From Acidisphaera sp035272265 (lineage in GTDB: Bacteria; Pseudomonadota; Alphaproteobacteria; Acetobacterales; Acetobacteraceae), in assembly GCA_035272265.1 (NCBI GenBank), contig DATEQV010000046.1, positions 1-6,335 of the forward strand: 6,335 bases of DNA, read 5' to 3'. Every line of letters starts with the position of its first letter. The stretch's first letter is position 1. The notes beneath the pieces are model-generated. The model did no database searches. It was not told the DNA's origin and was given only the letters and a program-made list of their open reading frames with translations. Position numbers and translations under genes: made by a program. Below, one piece after another: positions 1 through 5,829 of the stretch.

Positions 1-182
1 TGCGATCGTGCGCAAACGGCTCCGGCTGGAGGCGCCTCTCTACACATTGCTGCAGGTCTTTTCGGTGGCGGTTTTTGAAAAGAGCGAGATCCTGACGGCA
101 TTCTCTCGCGAGGCCGACTGTTTCGAAGTTGCACAAGACGACAACCAATTGAATTTCCCAGGTTTTTAACCGGACAGTAGTG
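1..182 (+). mobile_element. Right end of an IS4-family insertion sequence (truncated by window edge)
   Basis: The stretch holds the 3' end of a transposase gene, then about 13 nt that read like the terminal inverted repeat of this IS group (CCGGACAGTAGTG just after the stop, ending near 182). The left end lies outside the window, so neither the inverted-repeat pairing nor a target duplication can be confirmed. Base composition (A/T-rich runs such as GTTTTTGAAAAG and CAATTGAATTT) differs from the very GC-rich genes that follow, which fits acquired DNA. The transposase assignment is firm. The exact outer boundary is my inference from resemblance to known ends of this type. Confidence 0.7.
2..169 (+). 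CDS. IS4-family (DUF4372-type) transposase, C-terminal fragment
   Basis: Reading from base 2 gives 55 uninterrupted codons ending at TAA 167-169. The C-terminus shows the hallmarks of IS4-family DDE transposases of the DUF4372 group: a KRL-x-LEA-x-LYTLLQVFSV helix, then VFEK, a short variable stretch, and a terminal DDNQLNFPGF that resembles the common NQL-x-LFDF ending. The DDE catalytic residues would lie upstream, outside the window, so activity cannot be judged. The protein would cut and paste its own element. No frameshift or stop is seen in the visible part, so this may be the tail of an intact gene rather than a relic. The family call rests on recognition of the C-terminal pattern. Confidence 0.8.
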   Translation, partial: AIVRKRLRLEAPLYTLLQVFSVAVFEKSEILTAFSREADCFEVAQDDNQLNFPGF

Positions 183-214
183 TGTGCTGACATGAAAACC
201 AGCCGGAGAGCCCG

Positions 215-922
215 ATGATCGACCTGCACTACTGGCCGACGCCGAACGGCCACAAGATCACGATGTTCCTGGAGGAGACCGGGCACGAGTACCGGATCGT
301 CCCGGTGAACATCAGCGCCGGCGAGCAGTTCAAGGCGGACTTCCTGAAGATCGCGCCGAACAACCGCATGCCGGCGATCGTCGACCATGACCCGCCCGGC
401 GGCGGCGAGCCGATCAGCGTGTTCGAGAGCGGCGCGATCCTGTTTTACCTCGCCAATAAGACGGGCAAGTTCATCCCGTCCGACATCCGCGGCCGCGTGC
501 AAGTGTTGCAGTGGCTGTTCTGGCAGATGGGCGGACTGGGCCCGATGGCGGGCCAGAACCATCACTTCGTGCAGTACGCGCCCGAGCGCATCCAGTACGC
601 GATGGACCGCTACGTCAACGAGACGAACCGGCTGTACGGCGTCGCCGATCGGCGGCTGGCGCAGGCGACGTTCCTCGGCGGCGCGGACTACTCGATCGCC
701 GACATGGCCGCGTATCCGTGGATCGTGCCGTGGAAGCGCCAGCAGCAGAACCTGGAGGGTTTTCCGAACTTGCACCGCTGGTTCGAAGCGATCCGCACCC
801 GCCCGGCGACGGTGCGCGCGTACGAGATCGGCGAGAAGTACCGCACGACCGCGACGGTGACCGAGGAGAGCCGCAAGATCCTGTTCGGCCAGACGGCGGC
901 CAACACGGCGCCGCGGCCATAG
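215..922 (+). CDS. yfcG: Glutathione S-transferase, nu class, YfcG-like disulfide-bond oxidoreductase
   Basis: This 235-residue cytosolic protein closely follows E. coli YfcG along its whole length. The N-terminal thioredoxin-like domain (about 1-85) has TPNGHKI with Thr9 and Asn11, the residues that contact glutathione in this class. It also has the cis-proline segment RMPAIVDH (51-58, Pro53) and the FESGAIL glutathione-binding turn (70-76). The helical C-terminal domain (about 90-210) carries LQWLFWQMGGLGPM-x-GQNHHF and YSIADMA. Known YfcG/YghU enzymes bind two glutathiones and reduce small disulfides rather than conjugating electrophiles. There is no catalytic Cys or Ser near the N-terminus, consistent with that class. 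The start is supported by GGAG at 205-208. The gene begins only about 32 nt after the IS4 end, so its original promoter may have been displaced. The DUF1223 gene follows 53 nt downstream on the same strand. Confidence 0.92.
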   Translation: MIDLHYWPTPNGHKITMFLEETGHEYRIVPVNISAGEQFKADFLKIAPNNRMPAIVDHDPPGGGEPISVFESGAILFYLANKTGKFIPSDIRGRVQVLQWLFWQMGGLGPMAGQNHHFVQYAPERIQYAMDRYVNETNRLYGVADRRLAQATFLGGADYSIADMAAYPWIVPWKRQQQNLEGFPNLHRWFEAIRTRPATVRAYEIGEKYRTTATVTEESRKILFGQTAANTAPRP

Positions 923-975
923 CGTAACGCCGCACGCGCGGAGGTGTCGGCACCACGAACAGCACGGAGACGTTC

Positions 976-1695
976 ATGCACGCGCGGGTCCTGATCGCGG
1001 CAACAGCCCTGCTTGCCGGCCCGGCGATGGCGGCAACGCCGGCCTCGCCGATCGTCATCGAGCTGTTCACCTCCGAAGGCTGCTCGTCCTGCCCGCCGGC
1101 CGACGCCTTCCTGCGCGACATGGCGCTGCACCGGCCCGACGTGCTGCCGCTGGCGTGGCACATCACCTACTGGGACAGCCTCGGCTGGCGCGACCCCTAC
1201 GCCCTGCCGCAGGCCACGCAGCGCCAGCGCGACTACGACCGCGACCGCAACGGCGGCGAGGTGTACACGCCACAGATGATGGTCGACGGCATCGACGACG
1301 TGGCCGGCTACGACCGCCCCGCCGTCAACGCCGCCATCTCCCGCGCGACGGCGTGGCAGGCCACCCATCCGGCGGTGCCGCTGACCGTGGCGCAGCACCC
1401 CGGGCAGAACGGTGGCGAGGCGGTGGTGCAGGTCGGCCCCGGCGAGGGCGCGGGGCGGCTGCTGCTGATCGGCTACGACCCCGAGCACCAGACGCCGGTC
1501 GCGCGCGGCGAGAACGCCGGGCGCACGCTGGTTGAGGCGAACGTGGTGCGTTCGGTGTCCGACCTCGGCGCCTGGACCGGTGCGGCGCTTCAGCGCGAGG
1601 CGCTGCTCGGCGCGGGCGAACGCCACGCCGTGCTGCTGCAGGGCGAGGACGGCCGCTTCATCGCCGCCGCCGTCCTGCCAGCCACTGGGCCGTAA
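976..1695 (+). CDS. DUF1223 family secreted thioredoxin-fold protein
   Basis: The 239-residue product starts with a signal peptide (MHAR, a hydrophobic core, then GPAMA-A, likely cleaved after residue 19 or 20), so it should act in the periplasm. The mature part opens with VIELFTSEGCSSCPPAD, the DUF1223 signature. The CxxC (Cys36, Cys39) sits after a first beta strand as in thioredoxin folds. A WHITYWD-x-LGWRDP-x-A segment (about 60-75) and a TPQMMVDG segment (cis-Pro-like position) are also typical. The biochemical role of DUF1223 is not established; thiol-disulfide chemistry is an inference from fold and CxxC. Length is usual for the family. GGAG at 966-969 supports the ATG. The gene may be co-transcribed with the upstream glutathione transferase. 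Its last 38 bp overlap the convergent MFS gene. Confidence 0.88.
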   Translation: MHARVLIAATALLAGPAMAATPASPIVIELFTSEGCSSCPPADAFLRDMALHRPDVLPLAWHITYWDSLGWRDPYALPQATQRQRDYDRDRNGGEVYTPQMMVDGIDDVAGYDRPAVNAAISRATAWQATHPAVPLTVAQHPGQNGGEAVVQVGPGEGAGRLLLIGYDPEHQTPVARGENAGRTLVEANVVRSVSDLGAWTGAALQREALLGAGERHAVLLQGEDGRFIAAAVLPATGP

Positions 1696-2917
1696 TCGCG
1701 ACCAGCACCGCACCGGCCGCGCCGGCCGCCGACAAGCCGATGAAGGCCCACGCCAGCCCAAACGTGTCGGCCAGCCAGCCGGCGAGCGTGGTGCTGATCG
1801 AGGCGCCCGCGAACATCGCCAGCCCCACCGCGCCCATGGCGAGGTTGAAGCGGTTGGTGCCGCGGGTGATCTCGGCACAGACCATCGGCATCATCACGCC
1901 GAACACCGCGCCGCTCAGCCCACTGATCGACTGGACCCCGACCACCGCCCAGGTCGACGGCAGGAGCGCCATCAGCACGCCGCGCAGCGGCTCCGCCGCC
2001 CAGCCCAGGACCATGACCAGCCGCCAGCGGCCCTGGTCAGCGGTGCGCCCGACCCAGGGCGAGAGCCACGCCACCACGCCTTGCGGCACCACGATCGAGG
2101 CGGCGATGATCAGGTTGGCGACACCCCCCGCCTGCCTGGTCACGTCCCCCGCCGCCAGCGGCAGCATCGCCGCATCACACAGCTGGAACAGGAACGCGGC
2201 GACGGCGAAGGCCAGCAGCCGGCGGTCGGTGAACAGGGCGAGGATCTCGCCGAGCGGCGTGCGGTCCGATGTCGGCCTCGCCCGCGGGACGCGCTGTCGT
2301 GCCGGCCCGATCGCCCGCAGCGGCAGCAACGCCAGCAGGCACATGACCACGGTCAGCCCGAACACCGAGCCGCTGGTCAGGTAGAACCCAATGCCGCCCA
2401 TCGCGGCGGCGGCGAATCCGTTGCCGATCGACGCCCAGCGCGCGTTGCGGCCCAGGCGCATGCCTAATCCCACCCGGCCGACGATCGCCAGGCTCATCGC
2501 GGCGATGGCCGGGTTCAGCACGCAGCTGGCGAATCCGTGCAGCACCTCGGCGGCGAACACCGACGGGCGGGTCGGCAGCAGCGCGATCAGCAGCGCGCTG
2601 GCGGTGATCGCCACGATGGCGGCGACCGCCGCGACCCGCTTGCTTTTCAGGTGGTCGACCAGGGCGCCGGCCGGCAGCTGGCTCGCCGCCGAGACCACCG
2701 TGCCGATGCTCAGCGCCACGCCGATATCGACCTGGGTCCAGTGCTTCGTCGTCAGATAGACGGCGATGAACGGGCCGAACCCGGTCTGCACGTTAGCGAC
2801 CAGGAAGTTGAACCAGTCGAGGCCCTGCAGCGCCGGCGAGGTGACCTGCCGCACGCTCGAGCGCGGCGGCATCGGCACGCCCTGCATGGTCTTGGCGAGG
2901 GCGATGGAGCCGTCCAT
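1658..2917 (-). CDS. Major facilitator superfamily transporter
   Basis: This 419-residue protein has about twelve hydrophobic segments in two halves joined by a basic cytosolic loop (about 202-228), as expected for an inner-membrane MFS carrier. LDWFNFLVANVQTGFGPFIAVYL (about 33-55) forms the first helix. Loop 2-3 carries a motif A-like GALVDHLKSKR (84-94), echoed in the second half by WVGRTADQGRWR (288-299). The substrate cannot be told from sequence; drug or metabolite efflux by proton antiport is only a family-level guess. The ATG at 2917 lies 10 nt after the PRC-barrel stop but has no clear Shine-Dalgarno. An in-frame ATG at 2872 has AGGG seven bases upstream and would still keep every helix, so translation may start there. 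The gene ends with an Arg-rich tail (GRRRR) and overlaps the convergent DUF1223 gene by 38 bp. Confidence 0.88.
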   Translation of the reverse strand: MDGSIALAKTMQGVPMPPRSSVRQVTSPALQGLDWFNFLVANVQTGFGPFIAVYLTTKHWTQVDIGVALSIGTVVSAASQLPAGALVDHLKSKRVAAVAAIVAITASALLIALLPTRPSVFAAEVLHGFASCVLNPAIAAMSLAIVGRVGLGMRLGRNARWASIGNGFAAAAMGGIGFYLTSGSVFGLTVVMCLLALLPLRAIGPARQRVPRARPTSDRTPLGEILALFTDRRLLAFAVAAFLFQLCDAAMLPLAAGDVTRQAGGVANLIIAASIVVPQGVVAWLSPWVGRTADQGRWRLVMVLGWAAEPLRGVLMALLPSTWAVVGVQSISGLSGAVFGVMMPMVCAEITRGTNRFNLAMGAVGLAMFAGASISTTLAGWLADTFGLAWAFIGLSAAGAAGAVLVAITAQWLAGRRRR

Positions 2918-2927
2918 CAGCCGCGGA

Positions 2928-3554
2928 CTACGGCTTCGGCGGCACGACGGCCGCCGCCGGCTGGTTGGCAGCGTTCGGCGGCGCGACGGTCGCCGCCGGC
3001 TGGTTGGCAGCATTCGGCGGCACGGCGGGTGCCGCCGGCTGGTTGGCAGCATTCGGCGGCGCGACGGGCGCCGCCGGCTGGCTGGGCGCACTCGGCGGGG
3101 CGACGACCGCTGGCGGTTGGTCCGGAGTCTTCGGCTGCACGACGACCGCCGCCGGCTGGTCGGGGTTCTTGTATTCGGGCGCCGAGCGGATCTGGTCCGG
3201 GCTCAGGGTCGTGGTGATCGGGTGCTGCTTCTCGGTCGGCGCGAAGTGCAGGGTCGACCAATCGACCGTCACGTCACGCGCGCCCATGCCCATGAAGCCG
3301 CCCACGTCCAGCACGGCAGCGCGCGGCTGCCCGTCCTCGCCCACCAGCAGGTCGATCAGCCGCCCCACCACCGTCCCGCCCGAGGCGACGTCCTGCCCCA
3401 GGATGGGCATCGCCTCCGTGCGGGGGAGCAGGCGGGTTTCCGGCGGCTTGGGAGAGCTCTCGCCCGACCCGGCGGCCTCGGCGTGGCCCTGGGCGAAGGC
3501 GGGGCAGGCCAGGGCGGAAAAAGCAAATGCGGCAAGAATGAGGCGGCGTGTCAT
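2928..3554 (-). CDS. Secreted PRC-barrel domain protein with Pro/Ala repeat tail
   Basis: From the ATG at 3554 the product has 208 residues. Residues 1-22 form a signal peptide (MTRR, a hydrophobic core, CPAFA-Q), followed by a Ser/Pro/Glu-rich linker. Residues about 49-105 are a PRC-barrel: MPILGQDV, then VVGRLIDLLVGEDGQPRAAVLDVGGFMGMGARDVTVDW and TLHFAP. Residues 131-208 are six consecutive 13-residue units rich in Gln-Pro, Ala, Val and Pro-Pro. PRC-barrels are small beta domains found in RimM, photosynthetic reaction-centre H subunits and many secreted proteins of unknown role; the function here is unknown. The Pro/Ala tail could be an extended spacer across the periplasm or cell wall, which is inference. 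A TTG at 3590 would extend the N-terminus but spoil the signal peptide. The gene heads a likely two-gene operon with the MFS transporter. Confidence 0.85.
   Translation of the reverse strand: MTRRLILAAFAFSALACPAFAQGHAEAAGSGESSPKPPETRLLPRTEAMPILGQDVASGGTVVGRLIDLLVGEDGQPRAAVLDVGGFMGMGARDVTVDWSTLHFAPTEKQHPITTTLSPDQIRSAPEYKNPDQPAAVVVQPKTPDQPPAVVAPPSAPSQPAAPVAPPNAANQPAAPAVPPNAANQPAATVAPPNAANQPAAAVVPPKP
2931..3164 (-). repeat. Six tandem 39-bp coding repeats in the PRC-barrel gene
   Basis: The last 234 coding bases of the PRC-barrel gene divide exactly into six 39-bp units (3164-3126, 3125-3087, 3086-3048, 3047-3009, 3008-2970, 2969-2931), each encoding 13 residues. The common pattern is x-x-Q-P-A-A-x-V-x-P-P-x-A. 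Unit 1 reads PDQPAAVVVQPKT, unit 4 ANQPAAPAVPPNA and unit 6 ANQPAAAVVPPKP. Units 4-6 are the most alike in DNA, while units 1-2 have diverged and keep PDQP. This looks like growth by recent duplication towards the C-terminus. The period is a multiple of three, so copy-number changes would keep the frame. Confidence 0.92.
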
Positions 3555-3694
3555 CGCGGGGTTCTGCCCGATGCGGCGTGAGCGAGGCAAGCCTTCCCGG
3601 CCCGCGCGGTGTCACCGGAAGTTTCAGCCCCGGGGTGTTGCCCAACCGCAAATGCAGGCGTCATTGGGGCCGGGACCATCAGCAGGAGGCCGGG
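3555..3694. promoter_or_regulatory. Divergent intergenic region between PRC-barrel and SDR-hydrolase genes
   Basis: These 140 bp separate two genes transcribed away from each other, so promoters for both must lie here or just inside the genes. I see no confident -35/-10 pair. The only structures noted are an 8-bp CCCCGGGG palindrome at 3628-3635 and a loose CCCAA (3641-3645) / TTGGG (3664-3668) inverted pair with an 18-nt gap, which could be an operator but is weak. The region has no coding capacity of its own that looks real. Confidence 0.45.
3684..3689 (+). promoter_or_regulatory. Strong ribosome binding site that fixes a TTG start
   Basis: A perfect AGGAGG lies five bases before TTG at 3695-3697. 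The TTG codon begins the reading MAFSYAGGVAVVTGAASGIG, which places the Rossmann glycine motif at the usual distance from an SDR N-terminus. No in-frame ATG exists before the Rossmann fold is well under way. Further-upstream GTG codons would run into the divergent PRC-barrel gene and add residues unrelated to the family. The TTG start is therefore preferred. Confidence 0.8.
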
Positions 3695-5476
3695 TTGGCG
3701 TTTTCGTATGCGGGCGGTGTCGCCGTCGTGACCGGAGCGGCGAGCGGGATCGGCGCCGCGCTGACCGCCGCGCTGGCCGCCAGGGGCGCGGATCTCGCCC
3801 TGGTCGACCGCGACTCGGCCGGGCTGCGGCTTGTCGCCGAGGCCGCGACCGCGGCCGGCCGCAAGGTCAGCCAGCACGCGCTCGACGTCACCGACGCGGC
3901 GGCCGTGGAGGCCCTGCCCCGCGCCGTGCTGGCCGCGCATGGCCGCGCCTCGATCCTGATCAACAACGCGGGCGTAGCCCTGGCCGGCACCTTCGAGGAG
4001 GTTCGGCCGGAGGACTTCGACTGGGTCATGGACGTCAACTTCGGCGGCACGGTGCGGATGACCCGCGCCTTCCTGCCGCTGCTGCGCCACGAGCCCAACG
4101 CCGCCCTGGTCAACATCTCCAGCGCCTTCGGGCTGATCGCGATGCCGGGCCAGGCGGCCTATTGCGCCAGCAAGTTCGCCGTGCGCGGGTTCACCGAGTC
4201 GCTGCGCCACGAGTTGGCCGGCACCTCGATCCGGGTGGCCTGCGTGCATCCGGGCGGGGTCGCGACCCCGATCGCCCGCAACGCGCGCCGGGCACCGGGC
4301 GTCGGCGACCGCTCGGCCGAGGAGATGATCGCGCTGGCCGAGCGGCTGCTGACGATGCCCCCGGCCCAAGCGGCCGAGATCATCCTGCACGGCATCGAAG
4401 AGGGCGATCCCCGCATCCTGGTCGGCAAGGACGCCAAGCGCGCCGACCTGCTGCAGCGGATGTTCCCGGTCAGCTACATCAAGCGGGCAGCGCGCGGGCT
4501 GGAACGGCGGCGCCGGGCCGCCGCCACCGAGGTCGCCGCCGGGCGTGCCAAGGCGACGCCGGTCACCGAAGGCCCCAGCCTGCAGGCCCATGCGGTCGAC
4601 GCGATCATCCGCCTGACCGTCAAGCGCCGGATGAGCCGGGCACGCGACCCCAAGCTGATGCGCGCGGCGCTCGAGGAGACGCGGGTGAAGCTGCCGAAGC
4701 CCGCCCTGTTCAGACCCGCGACACTGGGAGGCGTGGCGGGCGAGTGGGCGAGCTGGGAGGGTGTCACGCCCACGGCGGCGCTGCTCTACCTGCACGGCGG
4801 GGGCTACTTCGCCTGCTCGCCGCGCACCCATCGGCCGATCACCTCGGGCTTCGCGAAACGCGGGCTGAGCGTGTTCGTGCCGGACTACCGCCTCGCGCCC
4901 GAGCACCCGTTCCCGGCGGCGATCGACGATGCGGTCGCCGTCTGGCGGGCGATGCGGGCGCTGGCGCCGGGCGAGCCGCCGCCGTTCGTGGCCGGCGATT
5001 CGGCCGGCGGCGGGCTGACGCTGGCGCTTGCGCTGAAGCTGCGCGAGATGGGCGAGGCGCTGCCGTCGGGGCTGGTGCTGTTCTCGCCCTGGACGGACCT
5101 GACGATGAGCGGCGCCTCGATCGAGGGCAACGGCAAGCGCGACGCGATGTTCACGCTGGAGGGCGTGCGGCGAGGGCCGCCGATCTACCTGGCGGGCGCC
5201 GATGCGCGCGACCCGCTCGCCTCGCCGGTGTTCGCCGACCTGCGCGGCCTGCCGCCGATGCTGATCCATGTCGGGCAACGCGAGATGCTGCTGGACGATG
5301 CGACGCGGGTAGCCGCGCGGGCGCGGGCGGCCGGGGTGGCGGTGGAGCTCGCGGTGTGGCCGGTGGTGCCGCATGTCTGGCAGATCGTGCCGTGGCTGCC
5401 GGAGGCGGCGCGCTCGCTCGACCAGGCCGCCGCGTTCATGAAGGCGCAGCCGCACCCGCTGCGGGCGGCGGCCTGA
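3695..5476 (+). CDS. Fusion protein: short-chain dehydrogenase + HSL-type alpha/beta hydrolase
   Basis: This 593-residue protein contains two whole enzymes. Residues about 6-275 are a classical short-chain dehydrogenase: TGAASGIG (13-20) binds the dinucleotide, Asp38 after the second strand suggests NAD over NADP, NNAG is at 90-93, and Asn115, Ser143, Tyr156 and Lys160 form the catalytic tetrad. A basic linker follows (about 264-290). Residues about 295-593 are an alpha/beta hydrolase fold-3 (hormone-sensitive-lipase family) carboxylesterase: oxyanion HGGGYF (367-372), PDYRLAPEHPFPAA (396-409), nucleophile Ser436 in GDSAGGG and His560 in VPHVWQ. The acid position appears to be Glu530, with Asp534/535 close by. 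Both halves look catalytically complete, with no frameshift. A joined ester hydrolysis and alcohol/ketone oxidoreduction, perhaps on lipid-like substrates, is inference. The substrate is unknown. The MNT gene follows after 56 nt. Confidence 0.9.
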   Translation: MAFSYAGGVAVVTGAASGIGAALTAALAARGADLALVDRDSAGLRLVAEAATAAGRKVSQHALDVTDAAAVEALPRAVLAAHGRASILINNAGVALAGTFEEVRPEDFDWVMDVNFGGTVRMTRAFLPLLRHEPNAALVNISSAFGLIAMPGQAAYCASKFAVRGFTESLRHELAGTSIRVACVHPGGVATPIARNARRAPGVGDRSAEEMIALAERLLTMPPAQAAEIILHGIEEGDPRILVGKDAKRADLLQRMFPVSYIKRAARGLERRRRAAATEVAAGRAKATPVTEGPSLQAHAVDAIIRLTVKRRMSRARDPKLMRAALEETRVKLPKPALFRPATLGGVAGEWASWEGVTPTAALLYLHGGGYFACSPRTHRPITSGFAKRGLSVFVPDYRLAPEHPFPAAIDDAVAVWRAMRALAPGEPPPFVAGDSAGGGLTLALALKLREMGEALPSGLVLFSPWTDLTMSGASIEGNGKRDAMFTLEGVRRGPPIYLAGADARDPLASPVFADLRGLPPMLIHVGQREMLLDDATRVAARARAAGVAVELAVWPVVPHVWQIVPWLPEAARSLDQAAAFMKAQPHPLRAAA

Positions 5477-5512
5477 CGCGGCCGCGGCTGGATCCCGGTC
5501 CCCGCGCAGGCA

Positions 5513-5531
5513 TCCCCGTGGTACAAGGGGA
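5513..5531 (+). promoter_or_regulatory. Small hairpin covering the MNT ribosome binding site
   Basis: TCCCC at 5513-5517 can pair with GGGGA at 5527-5531 around a nine-base loop. The right arm is the Shine-Dalgarno (AAGGGG, 5525-5530), and the start codon begins two bases later at 5533. Folding would hide the binding site of the antitoxin gene. The stem is only five pairs, so this could be chance in GC-rich DNA. Confidence 0.3.
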
Positions 5532-5532
5532 C

Positions 5533-5829
5533 ATGGATCGTCAGGAGATCATCGCCCGCTTGCGGGAGAACGAAGCGGCGCTGAAGGCGCGGGGCGTGGC
5601 GCACGCGGCCTTGTTCGGCTCGCGCGCACGCGGCGATGCGCGGCCTGACAGCGACACCGACATCATGATCGAAATCGACCCCGACGCACATATCGGCGTC
5701 TGGGGCTATGCCGGGTTGAAGGAATATATCGCGAGTCTGTTCGAGGGACGGGTCGACGTCGTCAATCGCGACGGGCTGAAGCCTTATGTGAAACCGGCTG
5801 CCCTTGCCGATGCGATCTACGCCTTCTAG
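5533..5829 (+). CDS. mntA: MNT-type nucleotidyltransferase, antitoxin of an MNT/HEPN module (MntA-like)
   Basis: The 98-residue protein is a minimal nucleotidyltransferase of the DNA polymerase beta superfamily. LFGSRARGDARPDSDTDIMIE (27-47) holds the GS-x10-D-x-D signature (Gly29, Ser30, Asp41, Asp43), where the two aspartates bind metal. A third acidic residue is expected at the RVDVVN strand (Asp75). In characterised MntA/HepT pairs the MNT protein transfers AMP from ATP to a tyrosine of the HEPN partner and so neutralises it; assignment of that role here rests on the signature and the adjacent partner gene. The size is normal. The start is supported by AAGGGG at 5525-5530. The 3' end overlaps the HEPN gene by 20 bp, a typical arrangement implying translational coupling. 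The symbol is a family-level name. Confidence 0.88.
   Translation: MDRQEIIARLRENEAALKARGVAHAALFGSRARGDARPDSDTDIMIEIDPDAHIGVWGYAGLKEYIASLFEGRVDVVNRDGLKPYVKPAALADAIYAF

Noticed and set aside
940..960. GGTG-TCGG-CACC hairpin between the gst and DUF1223 genes as a terminator
   Set aside because: The stem is only four pairs and no T-run follows.
2918..3091. N-terminal Arg/Pro/Ser-rich extension of the MFS transporter
   Set aside because: These 58 codons lie wholly within the PRC-barrel repeat tail in another frame, and repeat with the same period. The transporter proper starts at 2917 or at 2872.
2965..3164. Gly/Ala/Trp-rich repeat protein read from the + strand across the 39-bp repeats
   Set aside because: It is the antisense reading of the PRC-barrel tail. 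A 39-bp period keeps all frames open, so a repetitive antisense frame is expected without any function.
2931..3164. CRISPR-like array
   Set aside because: The 39-bp units are contiguous with no unique spacers and encode an in-frame protein repeat ending at the stop codon.
3551..5455. Long open frame on the - strand opposite the SDR-hydrolase gene
   Set aside because: The product is Arg/Gln/His-rich and low in hydrophobic residues with no recognisable motif, typical of antisense frames in GC-rich genes.
5477..5532. CTGGATCCCGG stretch as a dispersed palindromic repeat of the kind common in alphaproteobacteria
   Set aside because: The second arm does not form a matching palindrome, so it cannot be supported from this single copy.
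2965..5829. A very long open frame on the + strand that runs from the repeat region through the SDR-hydrolase gene into the MNT gene
   Set aside because: Only the last 98 codons are a real gene (MNT). The rest is the out-of-frame shadow of GC-rich genes, with Arg/Gly/Ala-rich product and no domain; the same-region SDR-hydrolase frame has full motifs and a strong ribosome site.
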